Below, in pieces: positions 11,878 through 24,159 of a DNA stretch of 64,000 bases. Within the stretch, counting starts at the first letter, position 1, and each line of letters begins with the position of its first letter. Position numbers and translations under genes: made by a program. Below the pieces are notes generated by a model, which was given only the letters and a program-made list of their open reading frames with translations, did no database searches and was not told the origin of the DNA. The stretch comes from Arabidopsis thaliana (Eukaryota > Streptophyta > Magnoliopsida > Brassicales > Brassicaceae), in assembly GCF_000001735.4 (NCBI RefSeq), contig NC_003070.9, positions 27,947,971 to 28,011,970 of the forward strand. The letters run 5' to 3'.

Positions 11878-13251
11878 ATGGGTCAAGATGGTTCGCCGGC
11901 GCATAAAAGACCATCCGGAAGCGGCGGAGGACTTCCGACGACGACGTTAACCAACGGTGGAGGAAGAGGTGGTCGTGGTGGTTTGTTACCTCGAGGTAGA
12001 CAGATGCAGAAGACGTTTAACAACATCAAGATCACAATTCTCTGTGGTTTCGTCACAATTCTCGTCTTACGTGGCACTATCGGTGTTGGTAACCTAGGAA
12101 GCTCAAGCGCCGATGCAGTTAACCAGAACATCATTGAGGAGACTAACCGGATTCTAGCTGAGATCCGATCTGATTCGGATCCAACCGACTTGGATGAGCC
12201 TCAGGAAGGTGATATGAATCCCAATGCGACGTATGTTCTAGGTCCTAAGATCACGGATTGGGATAGTCAACGTAAGGTATGGTTGAATCAGAATCCTGAG
12301 TTTCCTAGTACTGTCAATGGCAAAGCTCGAATCTTGCTTTTAACAGGATCTCCTCCTAAGCCTTGTGATAACCCCATTGGTGATCATTATCTTTTGAAAT
12401 CTGTGAAGAACAAGATTGATTATTGTAGGCTTCATGGAATTGAGATTGTGTATAACATGGCTCATTTGGATAAGGAACTCGCTGGCTATTGGGCAAAATT
12501 ACCAATGATTAGGAGGTTGATGTTGTCTCATCCAGAAGTTGAGTGGATCTGGTGGATGGATAGTGATGCTTTGTTCACTGATATACTGTTTCAGATCCCT
12601 TTGGCTAGGTATCAGAAGCATAATCTAGTGATTCATGGTTATCCGGACTTGTTGTTCGATCAGAAGTCGTGGATTGCTTTGAACACAGGTAGTTTTCTGC
12701 TGAGGAATTGTCAGTGGTCGTTGGATTTGTTAGATGCTTGGGCGCCTATGGGACCTAAAGGGCCAATTCGTGATGAGGCCGGGAAGGTATTGACGGCTTA
12801 TCTGAAAGGTAGACCAGCTTTTGAGGCAGATGATCAGTCAGCATTGATCTATCTCCTGCTTTCTCAGAAAGATACATGGATGGAGAAAGTGTTTGTGGAG
12901 AATCAATACTATTTGCACGGGTTTTGGGAAGGTTTGGTTGATAGGTATGAGGAGATGATAGAGAAGTATCACCCGGGATTGGGTGATGAGAGATGGCCAT
13001 TTGTGACCCATTTCGTTGGGTGTAAACCGTGTGGTAGCTATGCTGATTATGCAGTCGAGAGGTGCTTGAAGAGTATGGAGAGGGCCTTTAATTTTGCAGA
13101 CAATCAAGTGCTCAAGCTGTATGGTTTTAGCCATAGGGGATTGTTGAGCCCCAAGATTAAGAGGATCAGAAATGAGACAGTCTCTCCTTTGGAGTTTGTA
13201 GACAAGTTTGATATTCGCAGAACGCCAGTGGAAACCAAACCACAGAACTAG
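11878..13251 (+). CDS. XXT5: xyloglucan 6-xylosyltransferase 5 (GT34)
   Basis: Golgi type II glycosyltransferase of family GT34 that transfers xylose from UDP-xylose to the glucan backbone of xyloglucan; XXT5 acts with XXT1 and XXT2 in primary-wall synthesis. Single exon, 457 residues. The ATG at 11878 (MGQDGSPAHKRPSG) is preceded in frame only by non-ATG codons. A Gly/Arg-rich cytosolic tail is followed by one transmembrane helix (about 50-68, ILCGFVTILVLRG), a stem, and the catalytic domain starting near 145 (ARILLLTGSPPKPCDNP). The metal-binding DSD motif lies in WWMDSDALF (about 225-233), and HFVGCKPCG lies near the C-terminal end. Length and motifs are normal for the family. Confidence 0.96.
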   Translation: MGQDGSPAHKRPSGSGGGLPTTTLTNGGGRGGRGGLLPRGRQMQKTFNNIKITILCGFVTILVLRGTIGVGNLGSSSADAVNQNIIEETNRILAEIRSDSDPTDLDEPQEGDMNPNATYVLGPKITDWDSQRKVWLNQNPEFPSTVNGKARILLLTGSPPKPCDNPIGDHYLLKSVKNKIDYCRLHGIEIVYNMAHLDKELAGYWAKLPMIRRLMLSHPEVEWIWWMDSDALFTDILFQIPLARYQKHNLVIHGYPDLLFDQKSWIALNTGSFLLRNCQWSLDLLDAWAPMGPKGPIRDEAGKVLTAYLKGRPAFEADDQSALIYLLLSQKDTWMEKVFVENQYYLHGFWEGLVDRYEEMIEKYHPGLGDERWPFVTHFVGCKPCGSYADYAVERCLKSMERAFNFADNQVLKLYGFSHRGLLSPKIKRIRNETVSPLEFVDKFDIRRTPVETKPQN

Positions 13252-13789
13252 AGGAACACAAGGAGAGGATAGGCTCAGCTCTCATGAGATTGTGGACACG
13301 TATAGGTAAATTATATGACACTCACAAATGCAAAGCAAATTTGTTTGCCTGTACTTGCTACTTTACTGTTTCTTCTGCTTCTCTTTTTTTTGTTTGTTGT
13401 TGTTGCAAGAATATTTTAGATGCAAATTCTTTTTCCATAGATGTTTTTGTGTTTTCTTCAGTCAAATATATGGAGAAATTTCATACTTTGTTATTGCTCG
13501 TGACTGCTATATTCAAGTTTCAGACACTTGAACTCGTTGGCAAACTAACGTCGGAAGAAATGTTTAGAGAATCCATAATATTAGACTGTGGAATAAGGAT
13601 GCCTGTTACATTGAACGATACAAGACAGATCATTTAACATACTAATTTCCTTCTTCGTAGCTACAAATCGCTCACGAGTTAGTATAGACTAAGTTCCTTA
13701 ATATTACATGCATCTACAAGATGGGAATGACCAGAAGTGCTCACCGACTGACCAGGAATAGACAGATTAATGATTCATCCTCAGCTAGA
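13252..13789. other. convergent 3' region, XXT5 and NEN3
   Basis: T-rich XXT5 3' UTR for the first ~300 bp, then the NEN3 3' UTR. Short ORFs here have no recognisable similarity. Confidence 0.6.
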
Positions 13790-15856
13790 TCACTTTTTCA
13801 GGAGGATCACCAACTTTTTGACTGCTAGACGTATCCCTGCCATTTGCTGATAACTGTAAGGCTCGAGTGAGAAGAATGCATCAACCAGAGTACCGGGAAG
13901 TAATGCTGACTCAAGCTTTTCCAAGTTATCGCTACTGACATCGAGCTTTTGATTGGTTCCCAAAGGTTCTTCTTTTTGATATACCTGCGTTCCACACAGG
14001 GTATCATCTCCGTTGGATTCTGAGCTTATACTGTCAACCAGATAAGAATGGGATCAGAGGTTAGGGACTCTCAATGGATTCATTATCATATGTAAAAGAT
14101 TTAAGAGAGAGTTGAATACTTACTGCAGTCTGGCTGTGGGATAGTTGGCAAAGCCTTCTTTCCTTATAACAGTGGGTCTCCAATCTGAGTTTGTGCTTGA
14201 GTCAGTTGGTAAGTTGTGCGCAGCAGCATCAACTGCGTCCAAGATCTTGCATAGATCAAGAGGGGCGTCAACAATAATATTCAACTTTGGACGACCTGCA
14301 TGATCCACAAACTTCCGGCTTATTCCGAACCGAACTTTCAAGCTATGCCAACACAGATGCAGAGGGGTGTCGTTGTGAAATAGCTTCATTCTCAAGCTCC
14401 CACGATAAAACGGGACAAGACTTGCCCTGATGCTAGAAACAGATACTTCATTAACACCCAAAAATGATTCATCTTTGGCATCGGAATCGGGTGATGGAGG
14501 TGATTCATCCTGCTGTCTTACAGTTTTCGCTTCTTCTGCAGCATCCGTCTGAAGAGTTCCAATACGTAGTTTACCTATTAAAGTGGTTATATCAATTGGA
14601 TCTTCTATATCATAACTTGATGCATCACTTTCTGAGCATTCCGTAAGAAGAGAAACGATGGGATGGTTTTTGACGATTGTGGCGTCCACGGAAGAGGAAC
14701 TCGGATCAGTTTTAGGACTCGAGGAGGAAGAAGTCGAGCTTTCTCTGACTCCATTAGCCACTAACTTCCCATTACTTCGTGTTCTGGGACTTTTTCGTGG
14801 GGAAAACCAGCTCATGTCTGTAAGAATGTCAGGAACACTGGACTCCTGTAAACACCAAGTACTTAAGCTCAGTGATTTTCTGTTATCATGTCATATGACA
14901 AAGTATACTGCAGTCTTGCAGATCATGTTCAGGGCTTGGAAAAGTTCTGGTCTGCGAAGAAACATGGACACAATTTTTGCAAACTATAATCCTAAAAGTT
15001 ACAGTTTATCACTTATTCAAGAAATGAGAAGACATCATTACCAGAAACAAGACGGTTGCACAGTACTTGACAACTTCAAGATTCATCCGGACATCATCTA
15101 AGCTCCTGGTGAATCATATCCATTGTTTAGTCCCATATTGAAACAACTGTTGAATCGCTAAAAGGCTCAGGGCATCGTTTAGATTTACCTGTGAGCTTGA
15201 TCTCCTAGCCCGAAGTATGTAGCAAGTGATGCCATCTACATTAGTTAAAAGGAGTAAACTTTAGCAACTCTGATGTGAATCTAACAAGAAAGCTACAGGC
15301 ATTGAGGTTTATCATTGAGAATCGGGAAAAAGAGAGACCTTCATGTCACCAGCTCTCTTCCCAAACTTCTGAGACAACAATGAAAGCGAATCAATTGTAG
15401 CTTTCGGCTCTGGCGGAGAGAGACCAATTTCTGCAAATGCTTCTCTTATTCTTACACAATCGAATCGAATTATGTTATGTCCCGCCCAAATTCGTCCTAC
15501 AAAAACACCAAAATCAACACTTTTAGCTTCGTGAGAAAGAAAGCGAGGAAGAGAGAGAATCCCTTACCGTGAAGAATGTCATAGACCTTATCGGCGATTT
15601 CAGAGAATGTATGTGCAGAGAGAACTCCGTCGCGCGTAATGCCGCTACGTCGCTTTGTGAGCGTAGAGATTAAGGAAAGATCAGTAGGTCGAACCAAAGT
15701 GGAGTAACTATAGAGCTCCTCTAGCCTCCTTGGGCAAACTAAGATGGCCCCAAACTCCAAAATCGCGAAAGGCTCCCCTGATTTGGTCGGAACCGCCGTC
15801 TCAAGGTCGAAAAACGCTATCTCGCTTCTCTCATCGCCGCCCAGACTCGAAGCCAT
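13790..15856 (-). CDS. NEN3: DEDDh exonuclease domain protein NEN3
   Basis: DnaQ/TREX-like 3'-5' exonuclease of the NAC45/86-dependent exonuclease family, relatives of which act in sieve-element nuclear degradation. Six exons: 15568-15856, 15339-15496, 15189-15235, 15042-15105, 14124-14845 and 13790-14030. They total 506 residues with every junction in frame. The N-terminal catalytic half carries all DEDDh signatures: D17/E19 in FFDLETA, D109 in GHNIIRFD (motif II) and H164-x4-D169 in AHRSLDD (motif III). The C-terminal half, encoded mainly by the 722-bp exon, is low-complexity Ser-rich sequence followed by a conserved globular stretch (LHLCWHSLKVRFG). It is divergent from a PPR gene with 126 bp between start codons. 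Confidence 0.93.
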
Positions 15857-15982
15857 TGTTGAAAAGTGAAAACTGATAGAAAGAAGGAGAAGCTAATAGG
15901 TGGGTTTTAAAGCGAATGAGCTTCACGCGCCACGTCCTCTTTTTACGGAAAAAATCTAAACTTTGAGAGACGCAACTGTAGA
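15857..15982. promoter_or_regulatory. 126-bp head-to-head promoter, NEN3 and PPR gene
   Basis: The two ATGs face away from each other with only 126 bp between, so both promoters and 5' UTRs are compressed or overlap each other's coding region. No TATA box is obvious. Confidence 0.6.
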
Positions 15983-17371
15983 ATGAGGTTTATCTTGCGT
16001 CATCTGCATTCACTTGGAGTGATCAACAAATTTGATTCCTTTCTTCTACATTTTCACACCAAATCGCTTAAATCTAACCACACTTTGAAGCAATATCTTG
16101 AATCTGGGGAACCAATCAAAGCTCTTTTAGATTTCCGGCACCGATTCAGACAAAGTCCTAGTTTTGTTGACAGTTTTTCTGTTTTGTTTGCCATTAAAGT
16201 TTCGTCAGCTCAGAAAGCTTCCTCACTTGATGGTAGACAGATCCACGCTCTTGTAAGAAAACTAGGTTTCAATGCCGTTATTCAAATTCAAACATCTTTA
16301 GTGGGATTCTACTCTTCCGTGGGTGATGTCGATTATGCACGCCAAGTGTTCGACGAAACGCCTGAGAAACAGAACATTGTCTTGTGGACAGCGATGATTT
16401 CAGCTTACACTGAGAATGAGAACTCTGTGGAAGCTATTGAGCTGTTTAAACGAATGGAAGCGGAAAAGATCGAACTTGATGGAGTGATTGTGACTGTGGC
16501 TTTATCAGCTTGTGCTGATCTCGGGGCGGTGCAGATGGGAGAAGAGATTTATTCGCGTAGTATCAAGAGAAAACGAAGATTGGCTATGGATTTAACTCTG
16601 AGAAATTCACTTCTTAACATGTACGTGAAATCTGGGGAAACTGAGAAAGCTAGGAAACTCTTTGATGAAAGTATGAGAAAAGATGTGACTACTTACACAT
16701 CTATGATCTTCGGGTATGCTTTAAACGGTCAAGCTCAAGAATCTTTAGAACTCTTCAAGAAAATGAAGACGATTGATCAGAGCCAAGATACTGTCATTAC
16801 TCCAAATGATGTGACTTTCATCGGCGTCTTGATGGCTTGTAGTCACAGTGGCTTAGTAGAAGAAGGAAAACGACATTTCAAGAGCATGATTATGGATTAC
16901 AATCTGAAACCTAGAGAAGCTCATTTCGGATGTATGGTGGATTTGTTTTGTCGGTCAGGTCATTTGAAAGATGCTCACGAGTTCATCAATCAGATGCCGA
17001 TAAAGCCAAACACAGTGATATGGAGAACACTGCTAGGCGCTTGCAGTCTTCACGGGAATGTTGAGCTCGGAGAAGAAGTTCAGAGACGGATCTTTGAGTT
17101 AGATCGTGATCATGTCGGAGATTATGTTGCGTTGTCAAATATCTACGCTTCAAAAGGAATGTGGGATGAGAAATCAAAGATGAGGGATCGTGTGAGGAAG
17201 AGAAGAATGCCTGGTAAAAGCTGGATTGAACTCGGAAGCATTATCAATGAGTTTGTCTCAGGACCTGATAATAACGATGAGCAGCTGATGATGGGAGAGA
17301 TTAGTGAGGTTTTGAGATGTTTAGTTTCTTGTATGACAAGTTTTGATTGTGTAATAGGGAAAAAAATGTAG
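15983..17371 (+). CDS. PLS-class pentatricopeptide repeat protein (E type)
   Basis: Intronless 462-residue PPR protein, probably imported into mitochondria or plastids: the N terminus is basic and hydroxylated. Repeats of the PLS class are visible from about residue 90 on: [20 protein letters not shown], a [20 protein letters not shown]-type motif, [20 protein letters not shown], then [19 protein letters not shown]. They are followed by the E region ([20 protein letters not shown]) and an E+-like end ([15 protein letters not shown]). No DYW deaminase domain follows, and the protein stops about where E+ ends. Such proteins usually act as RNA-editing specificity factors; the target site cannot be read from sequence alone. 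Confidence 0.9.
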
Positions 17372-17752
17372 ACCAAAAGAGTCTAGTGGAAGTTAATCAA
17401 AGCCCACTTGTAGGAGCCTGTGGCCCAACAAATTAAATCAAAATTGATAACTTAAATAATTTTAAGTTTTCACTTTTATCAAAAAGGGGCCTGGGAAAAA
17501 AACAAATATCAAAGAAAGCCCAAAAAAGACGGAGAAATCAGATTTTTTTGAATTTAAGAAATTAAAAAAAAAAAAGGAGAGCTCCGTCTTCGTTGCTTTT
17601 TCGAGCGGTGCCTAGTCTCAACTTCCATGGCTGACATCTTACCTTCAAATTTTCTCAAACCAACCAAAAAGCTTCTTCTCCTTTTCTAAAATTTCATCAA
17701 ACCCTATAGGGTTTTCTCAATACAATTGATTTTTTTTTTCTTCTTCTTCTCT
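17372..17752. promoter_or_regulatory. promoter region of RING-H2 gene with site II-like motifs
   Basis: Between the PPR gene and the RING-H2 gene. It contains several GCCCA/TGGGC elements (AAAGCCCA near 17400, GGCCCAAC near 17421, AAGCCCAAAA near 17517), the core of plant site II motifs common in housekeeping promoters, plus pyrimidine-rich leader sequence before the ATG. Confidence 0.45.
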
Positions 17753-19711
17753 ATGGATACGACCCTTTCTCCCGCCGTGGAGGCGGAACAAATCGCCGAC
17801 TCAACGATCGACACTGTTTCTCGTTTGATCGCCGGCGTTTTCTCCGGCGCACTTACTGGAATCTTCGCTATGGGTATTAATATGTTTTGCCGTTTTGATC
17901 ATCTTTTGTTTGTGCATTTGAGTAGAGGAAAGTTTTCCCTTTTGTGAGAATTGTGACGATTTTGTTCCCTCTAAGTTGTTCGTTTCTATCCTTTTGGTCA
18001 ACTCTTGATCTCTTGCAACAAATATTTCTTGTGGGCCTGCAAATTTTGTGAAAAAGGTTACATTTTTCTGTCTTGAGAGATTTGGTTGAACATCGTTCAG
18101 ATCATTAGTCAGATTATCATACGTGTTCAACATCTTACAGCTAATGATTTTGAACTTAATTCTCACTTTTTAGACCAATCCTGGGTTTAAGATTAGGAAA
18201 GTGTGATGTTGTTGTCTCTAGGTTATTTGAATAAATCATCGTCTCTGCATGATCCCTATAAACCATTTTGTTTTTTAATGTTATTGTAGCTGGAGCTTTT
18301 ACTGGAGCTGTAACTGGTGCGGTGGCAGGAAGAGCTGCACAGTATGGAGTTCTCCGTGGGGCTGCACTTGGCGCTGTTGCTGGAGCTATCCTCTCTGTTG
18401 AAGTGTTGGAGGCTTCTCGTGCGTATTGGTATTTAGAGCTGTCAGGATCAAGGGGTCCATCATCTATGGTTAGTCTTTAATTCTAACTTCTGTGCAATCT
18501 TACACGTTTGTCAATTTTGGAGATGGTTTTTGGAGTTTTTCGACTGACTTTATGATCGAGATGGTGAAATGATTCTGAGAGAAATGTAGTTTGGTGGAAG
18601 AAATAATGAGATAGTTTTGACATGTTACTGGTGGGCCAACTAAATTATGGGATGACAGGATGGCTTGGTTTAGTCCCTTGGTAATGGTAATAGGAATGAT
18701 TTTGTGTTGCTAATGCCACGAGGCAGTCTAACAAAGGATTTTTAGCTCGACAAAGTCTGAGTCTGTTTTTTTTAATTGTTTTTTTTCTGTGGGAAGGACT
18801 TGAACCAATTGCACGGTGTTTTTGCAATGCTGGACAAGTGGACAGCTCTGTCTTTTTTTCCACCTACTGCCAAATTTGGTAGTGATGACTGTTTAAGTAT
18901 GAGTAAGCTGAGCCCTTGGTATTTTTGTTTTGGATACAGGCAGATTTTGTAGAGCAACTGTTTCGTGGGAGACTGGTAGATGAACAACTTATGTCAACAA
19001 TGATAAATTCACACCATTGGCAGGTTTTATTCTTACTCATCTGAATGTGTATGGTTAAAACAGAACATTGAAAAGTACTACTGAAAGTTACTATATGAAC
19101 ATGTAAATATAGTTTTTGAAGTGTTTGAAGGATGTCTCTTATGATCAACGCTGGCCCAAACTTCTTTCAGTGTCCTGAGACTATATAAGAAGAGCTAGAG
19201 TCCTTAGATTTCCAAGATCTGTAAATTTTGTTTTATATACTTTTGTTCCTGCATCTTACTGTTTCGCTTGATGTTTGGCAATCACCTCTAGTTTGAATCG
19301 ATGCAGAAAGACTGATGTAACCAGCTTTGTCTACCTTTTATAGTTAAGGATTTCCGATGTAAGTTATGAAGAGCGGGAGGATGTTTATGGTGAACTGGAA
19401 GCTAGAGGCTTATCGGGTGACTCTTTAAGGAAACTACCATGCTATATAATGTCAAGTGAAATGGTCAGGAGGCAGGTCACTCACTGCACAATTTGTCTGC
19501 AGGTTTGTCTGCTTCTTGGTTTTTATATGAATTGATTGAACTATCATGGCCCTTTCTTCATCTTATACCTTGGCATTTACAGGACATCAAAACAGGGGAA
19601 ATCACACGAAGCTTACCGAAATGTGATCATACGTTTCATCTGGTATGTGTTGATAAATGGCTCATCAGACACGGGTCATGCCCCATTTGCAGACAGGCAG
19701 TTAAAGATTAA
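17753..19711 (+). CDS. RING-H2 finger protein, NEP1-interacting-like
   Basis: Candidate membrane E3 ubiquitin ligase similar to the NEP1-interacting/ATL group. Five exons, 17753-17873, 18290-18468, 18940-19023, 19344-19502 and 19583-19711, give 223 residues in frame. Residues 25-85 are rich in Gly/Ala ([19 protein letters not shown]), with glycine-zipper-like hydrophobic segments likely to insert in a membrane. The C terminus is a canonical RING-H2: CTICLQ, then [14 protein letters not shown] and CPIC, with the C-x2-C...C-x-H-x2-H-x2-C...C-x2-C pattern complete. [10 protein letters not shown] linker precedes it. The start at 17753 is the first ATG of the leader. Confidence 0.88.
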
Positions 19712-20050
19712 AACACGACTGTTGCCGAGCTGTGTACATAGCAAAAACACATTATCCTTATATGTTGTTGTAACTTGTAAGTCTAAAACCCCTTTCTTCT
19801 GTATTTTTCCTCATTTCATTTAGAGCAATCTCAGCTTGAGCCATAGGTTTCGACTTTTGAATGTATATTGTTGTAGACATGAATAAGAATACCTACAGAT
19901 GTATTGAAAAGAATATAGAACTCGATCAAGTCATGAACTGATACATAGTTAATTCTAATATTCCTTACGTGTCTATTGGGCAACTCTGAAATTCTTGACC
20001 GTACAACATCTATTAAAGGCAAAAAAAGCCCTCGAGACTCTATTCATGTT
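19712..20050. other. convergent 3' region, RING-H2 gene and FUT3
   Basis: About 340 bp tail to tail holding the two 3' UTRs. No other feature is seen. Confidence 0.6.
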
Positions 20051-21829
20051 TCAATCTTTACAGCCATGGAACAATGTCGCTTGGGAACAGGGCTCTATTG
20101 ATCTTGCTTTCACACAGTAAGGCTCATGGGCAGTCCCATTCTCAGCTTTGTTCAACACCCATGGCTTCAACCCTCCAAGGCCATGAGCAACCTCCACGAG
20201 TGAGGACCATAAACCTGTGACCACCAGCGCATCAGAACAACTCAGAAGGTATATCTCAGCCCATGCTCTCTTACTTTCCATGTTCCTCGGGGTTTTTTGG
20301 TAGTCCTTGTAGCTCGGCTTGTGAACGCTGATTATCTCTCCCATCACTGTTGGGTTTTCCCAATATACGTCCCTGATACTCTTAAAATACCCTGGAGAAG
20401 AAGATGAGATAAACACTGCCTTTGATTTTCGGTTCAGAACTTGGCTTGAAGGGAGATTTCTTTGTTTGTCAACTTCAGGAAGCAGCTTATGTCTAGTTCC
20501 ACAAGCTAAAATCTGATCTATCAAATGCTGGAACTGTTCATTTCCAGACTCAGAGACCCCAATATAGATTCCTATTCTTTGATCAGCCTTAGCAAGATAT
20601 GCGTTATAGTATCGTGTAATGAGACCCCAGACAACATTAGTTGGGTGAAAGAGATACTGACTTAAGAAGTGAAAAGCAGTATCTTTTTCCGGGAAGAGCA
20701 TTTGAAGTTCCTGCTTGAATGACGAGACTGAGAAGAGAGATGGGAGAAAGAAACTATCCGCTTTTAAGATCAACCAGGGGGTTTCCTCCAACAAAACTTG
20801 ACTATCCTCACAAAAGAAAAGCTTTTGTTGGTCACTGGAATCACGAACTACATGTCGATATGCAACCATCGGGTTGCCAGAATTGCGTAGAAGAGACTGC
20901 TCGTTGAAGTGGCTGTTGAGCGGAAACTCTGGGGGAAGAAACCAAGTAGTGTTTGGAAATGGCTCGCAGAAAAGATCAGCCATGTCAACTCCTAGTTCGA
21001 CAAGTAAAAACCTATTTGTTAAGAGAGCATAAAGAAAAGCTGAAGCTAGACTCAGCATCCTATTCCCAAGATCACCATTGGAATTCAACCATATTACATA
21101 TCTACAACCAGAAACTTCACCGTCAGACCGATCTCCCGACTTGAGTTTGTCAAGTGTTAAGTTATAGGATCTAGTGAATGGTCCACAACGTCTATGAAGA
21201 TCCTCGTATCTTTGTAATCTGTAATCCAGGTAAGAGGATTGCTTAAAAGGCGATTCCTTTCGATATAAACTCGCCTCGTACCTGCTCAAGCATGATTCTT
21301 TATCAAAACTAGGCACAAGATTAATGTTGCCAAGCTGTGCCTTCTTCTCGCTAAGTCCACCATCTGATTCGATTGCTGAAAAACCAGTTAGCCACCAAAG
21401 AGTGTAACTAATGCAACATAGGAAAAAGGGAAACACATGCAAGATTCATGTGTTTAACAAAACCAACCATTTTGGAGAACGATTCATGCGTAAATAAAGT
21501 AACTTTTATGATGGGACATTTGAGATAATCCACTAAATGTAGTCTCAAACAAAGAGAGTAAAAATCAAATATTTACCTTGGTGCAATCTGCTCTGAAGAA
21601 CTCTAGAGGCTGCTTCAGTCTCAATAACATCATCGGAAGGTGGGTCTCTGAGCACCACGGACAGAGAGAACATAACCGAAGCAACCATAAGAACCGCCAG
21701 AAGTAGACCCATCGTTTTCATCGAACTCAAACTTGGTTTCATCATCGCATTCAATTCGCTAGACCCGGTTCGAGTATCCGAGTTGGTGAGTCGGTCACCC
21801 GCATCCGAGTTCTTCTTGCCCCGCTTCAT
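20051..21829 (-). CDS. FUT3: xyloglucan-type fucosyltransferase 3 (GT37)
   Basis: Golgi GT37 alpha-fucosyltransferase related to FUT1, which fucosylates xyloglucan; the acceptor of FUT3 is not established here. Two exons, 21577-21829 and 20051-21375, give 525 residues. It has a short cytosolic tail, a transmembrane helix at about 41-60 (GLLLAVLMVASVMFSLSVVL), a stem and a catalytic domain with NSNGDLGNRMLSLASAFLYA and a C-terminal GLKPWVL block. The GDP-fucose-binding motif, IGIQIRVF-like in relatives as I recall them, reads RIGIYIGVSE here: the key Arg position is Gly357 (codon GGG at 20558-20560). The frame is open 54 codons upstream of the chosen ATG, with several ATGs, but that extension would put 50 polar residues before the anchor. 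Confidence 0.9.
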
Positions 21830-24159
21830 AAGGTTACAAAAACCGGGTCGGATCCTAAAATGAGAATTCGGGTATGGAAGAAGAGAGGTTGGTGACTGGT
21901 GAGTAGGGTGATTAAGCACAGTGGAGGGAGATGAAGTCATCATGTGATATGTTTGAGAGAAACAGAGTGTGTGAGTACGTGGCAGAGACAACGACAGCTT
22001 TTTGCTACGGTTTTTAAGAACATTTTACCATTCAACTTTCTACTAAAATTTTGATAAACTGTTTATTATAGAATTTTAATGCAGATTATTTTTTGTCAAA
22101 ATCTTAATCATTCATATTACTGTAGTTTATTTAATCGAAAGAAAAACTTACAAGTTATATTAGTATATTAGTTAAGACTTAAGGAGTATAATTTTTTTTT
22201 TTAAATGATTTTAACACAGTATGTGTAGGTAGTATTATATATATAACTGACACTCTAAAAAAACTTTATTGGTGATGTTAATGGCTTTGAATTTTTTTGT
22301 ATAAGATTGTGTTTTACGGAGAAACATTTGTTTAAAAAAAAACACAATTACATAGTAACAGTGGACTCCGCTATAAATTATTCAACGAAATTCAAAAGGA
22401 CAATTCTATATATTATGATTTTTTAATGTACTGGATGATTAGCTTTCGAATAATTCATGCACAGGTGTGATTGTATTTAGAATGTCAATTGTTTCTTAAT
22501 TTGTCAGGTTATGTAATTGTGATTTTTCTTAATGTCATATCTTGACCCAAAATATCAGAGTGCATGGTCATATCTAGTTGCTTCGACATTTTTGGATGAA
22601 AAATTAAAGAAATAAACTTCGATTTGTATTTCAATTACTAATTAAAGAGTGAATGAATATGTACCTCGATCATAAATATTAACTATTAGCCCATCATGCC
22701 GCTCGACATGGAACAAGGTCGAGGAAAGTCCGTGAAAGGCCTTACAAGCCACCACAGCTTCAAACTTATCGGTATTCTTCTCTCTAAGATTATTCAATTT
22801 TAACACATGTAATTCTACATTTTGAGTTTTCTTCGAATGATTCAAGATGAATATATCTATTGTTCATTAATATTTGTAAGAAATCCATTTTGTTTTGGTA
22901 TGATGACATTTACATGCGTGGTTTACTATACACTTTGATACCATATAGGTGGTCATGAACTTTTAACTTAAAATCAATTATCAAAATATTTGATATATAT
23001 CATAATATATATTGCAGAAAATGAGGAAGAATTATAGTTTTGTTTAATTCTTGTAGATTTCTAATTTTTTATGTAGTAATATTGAATTATATATCTCCAT
23101 TTCTGGTTTAAAATATTCTTACAGTTGAGTGTTTAATTTGAGCCCCTCCACTTTACTATATCATTTAAATCTCACTGACATAGGTAATAATAGTGAAACG
23201 TAGTAAGTTATCGCTGATGATCGTACGCGTTTAGACATCACTGCTCGTGACTCCTTTCAGATTTCTAACGTGGCTTAAATGAAAATATCATACGATGTAA
23301 ATGTTATGGCCCTATGTGAAAAATTTCAACTTACTAACATCATTATTTAAAGAAACCTTTTTTTGTTTTTTTTCCCACACGCGTGTCTTGGAAAAACGTA
23401 TTCTAAGCACGTGGAAATTGAGAAAAACATTGGAGACAAACTTGACATTTAATTATTATTTGTTTTTTTAATTATTTAAATTATTTTTTATTGTCACCAA
23501 TTTTTAGTATCGATAGATTACGCGGCCTTGAATGCGAATACGTCAAGAAAAGCTTCTGTTTTTCTTTTTAACTCAAACGCAGGAGACAGGAGTCAAAGGC
23601 TACCTCATTCATGTCGGATCCGAGTTTAAGTATGTGATTACGTTGTGGTAAATATGAGCATTCAAATATTTCAGATTGGTGGGGATAATAATTTAGGAAT
23701 TTCGGTTAGAAAGATTTTCTATCGATTAAAACCAAATATAACTTCGATGCAGTTCGTTTTGGCAACTTCGTGTAGGAAATAATGCCTAGATGGCTAGACC
23801 ATTTATGTCGTTGTAGACGCCAATACAAAATTTTGTATAAAGACATATAGTTGCATGACTCGCAAATACAAGTAGAATCATTTTATGTATACTTTATGTT
23901 AAGGAATTGGTATCCCTAAAAATTATATCTGGGAGTAGAAATTACAGATTTCTTTATGTAAAATCACAAGATGAGATAATTATATATTTGACACACACAC
24001 AAAGAAAAAAAAAAAAAAACGATGGGATGCGCGCGATTGAGTTAGAAACTGAAAATGTGAAATCTCTTTGAAAATAGAAATAAGCGTTTTCTTTTTCTTT
24101 TTTTCCACAGAAATAAGCGTTTTTTTAAACGCGGATTCTCGAGAGATACACTAGAGTAA
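21830..24159. other. AT-rich spacer upstream of FUT3
   Basis: FUT3 promoter and then AT-rich noncoding sequence. The one stretch that stands out is about 22650-22830, less AT-rich with an open minus-strand frame of 67 codons (reported as a finding). No gene is called. Confidence 0.45.

Noticed and set aside
13284-13637. 117-aa ORF downstream of XXT5
   Set aside because: It is Cys/Phe-rich low-complexity translation of a T-rich 3' UTR, with no conserved motif.
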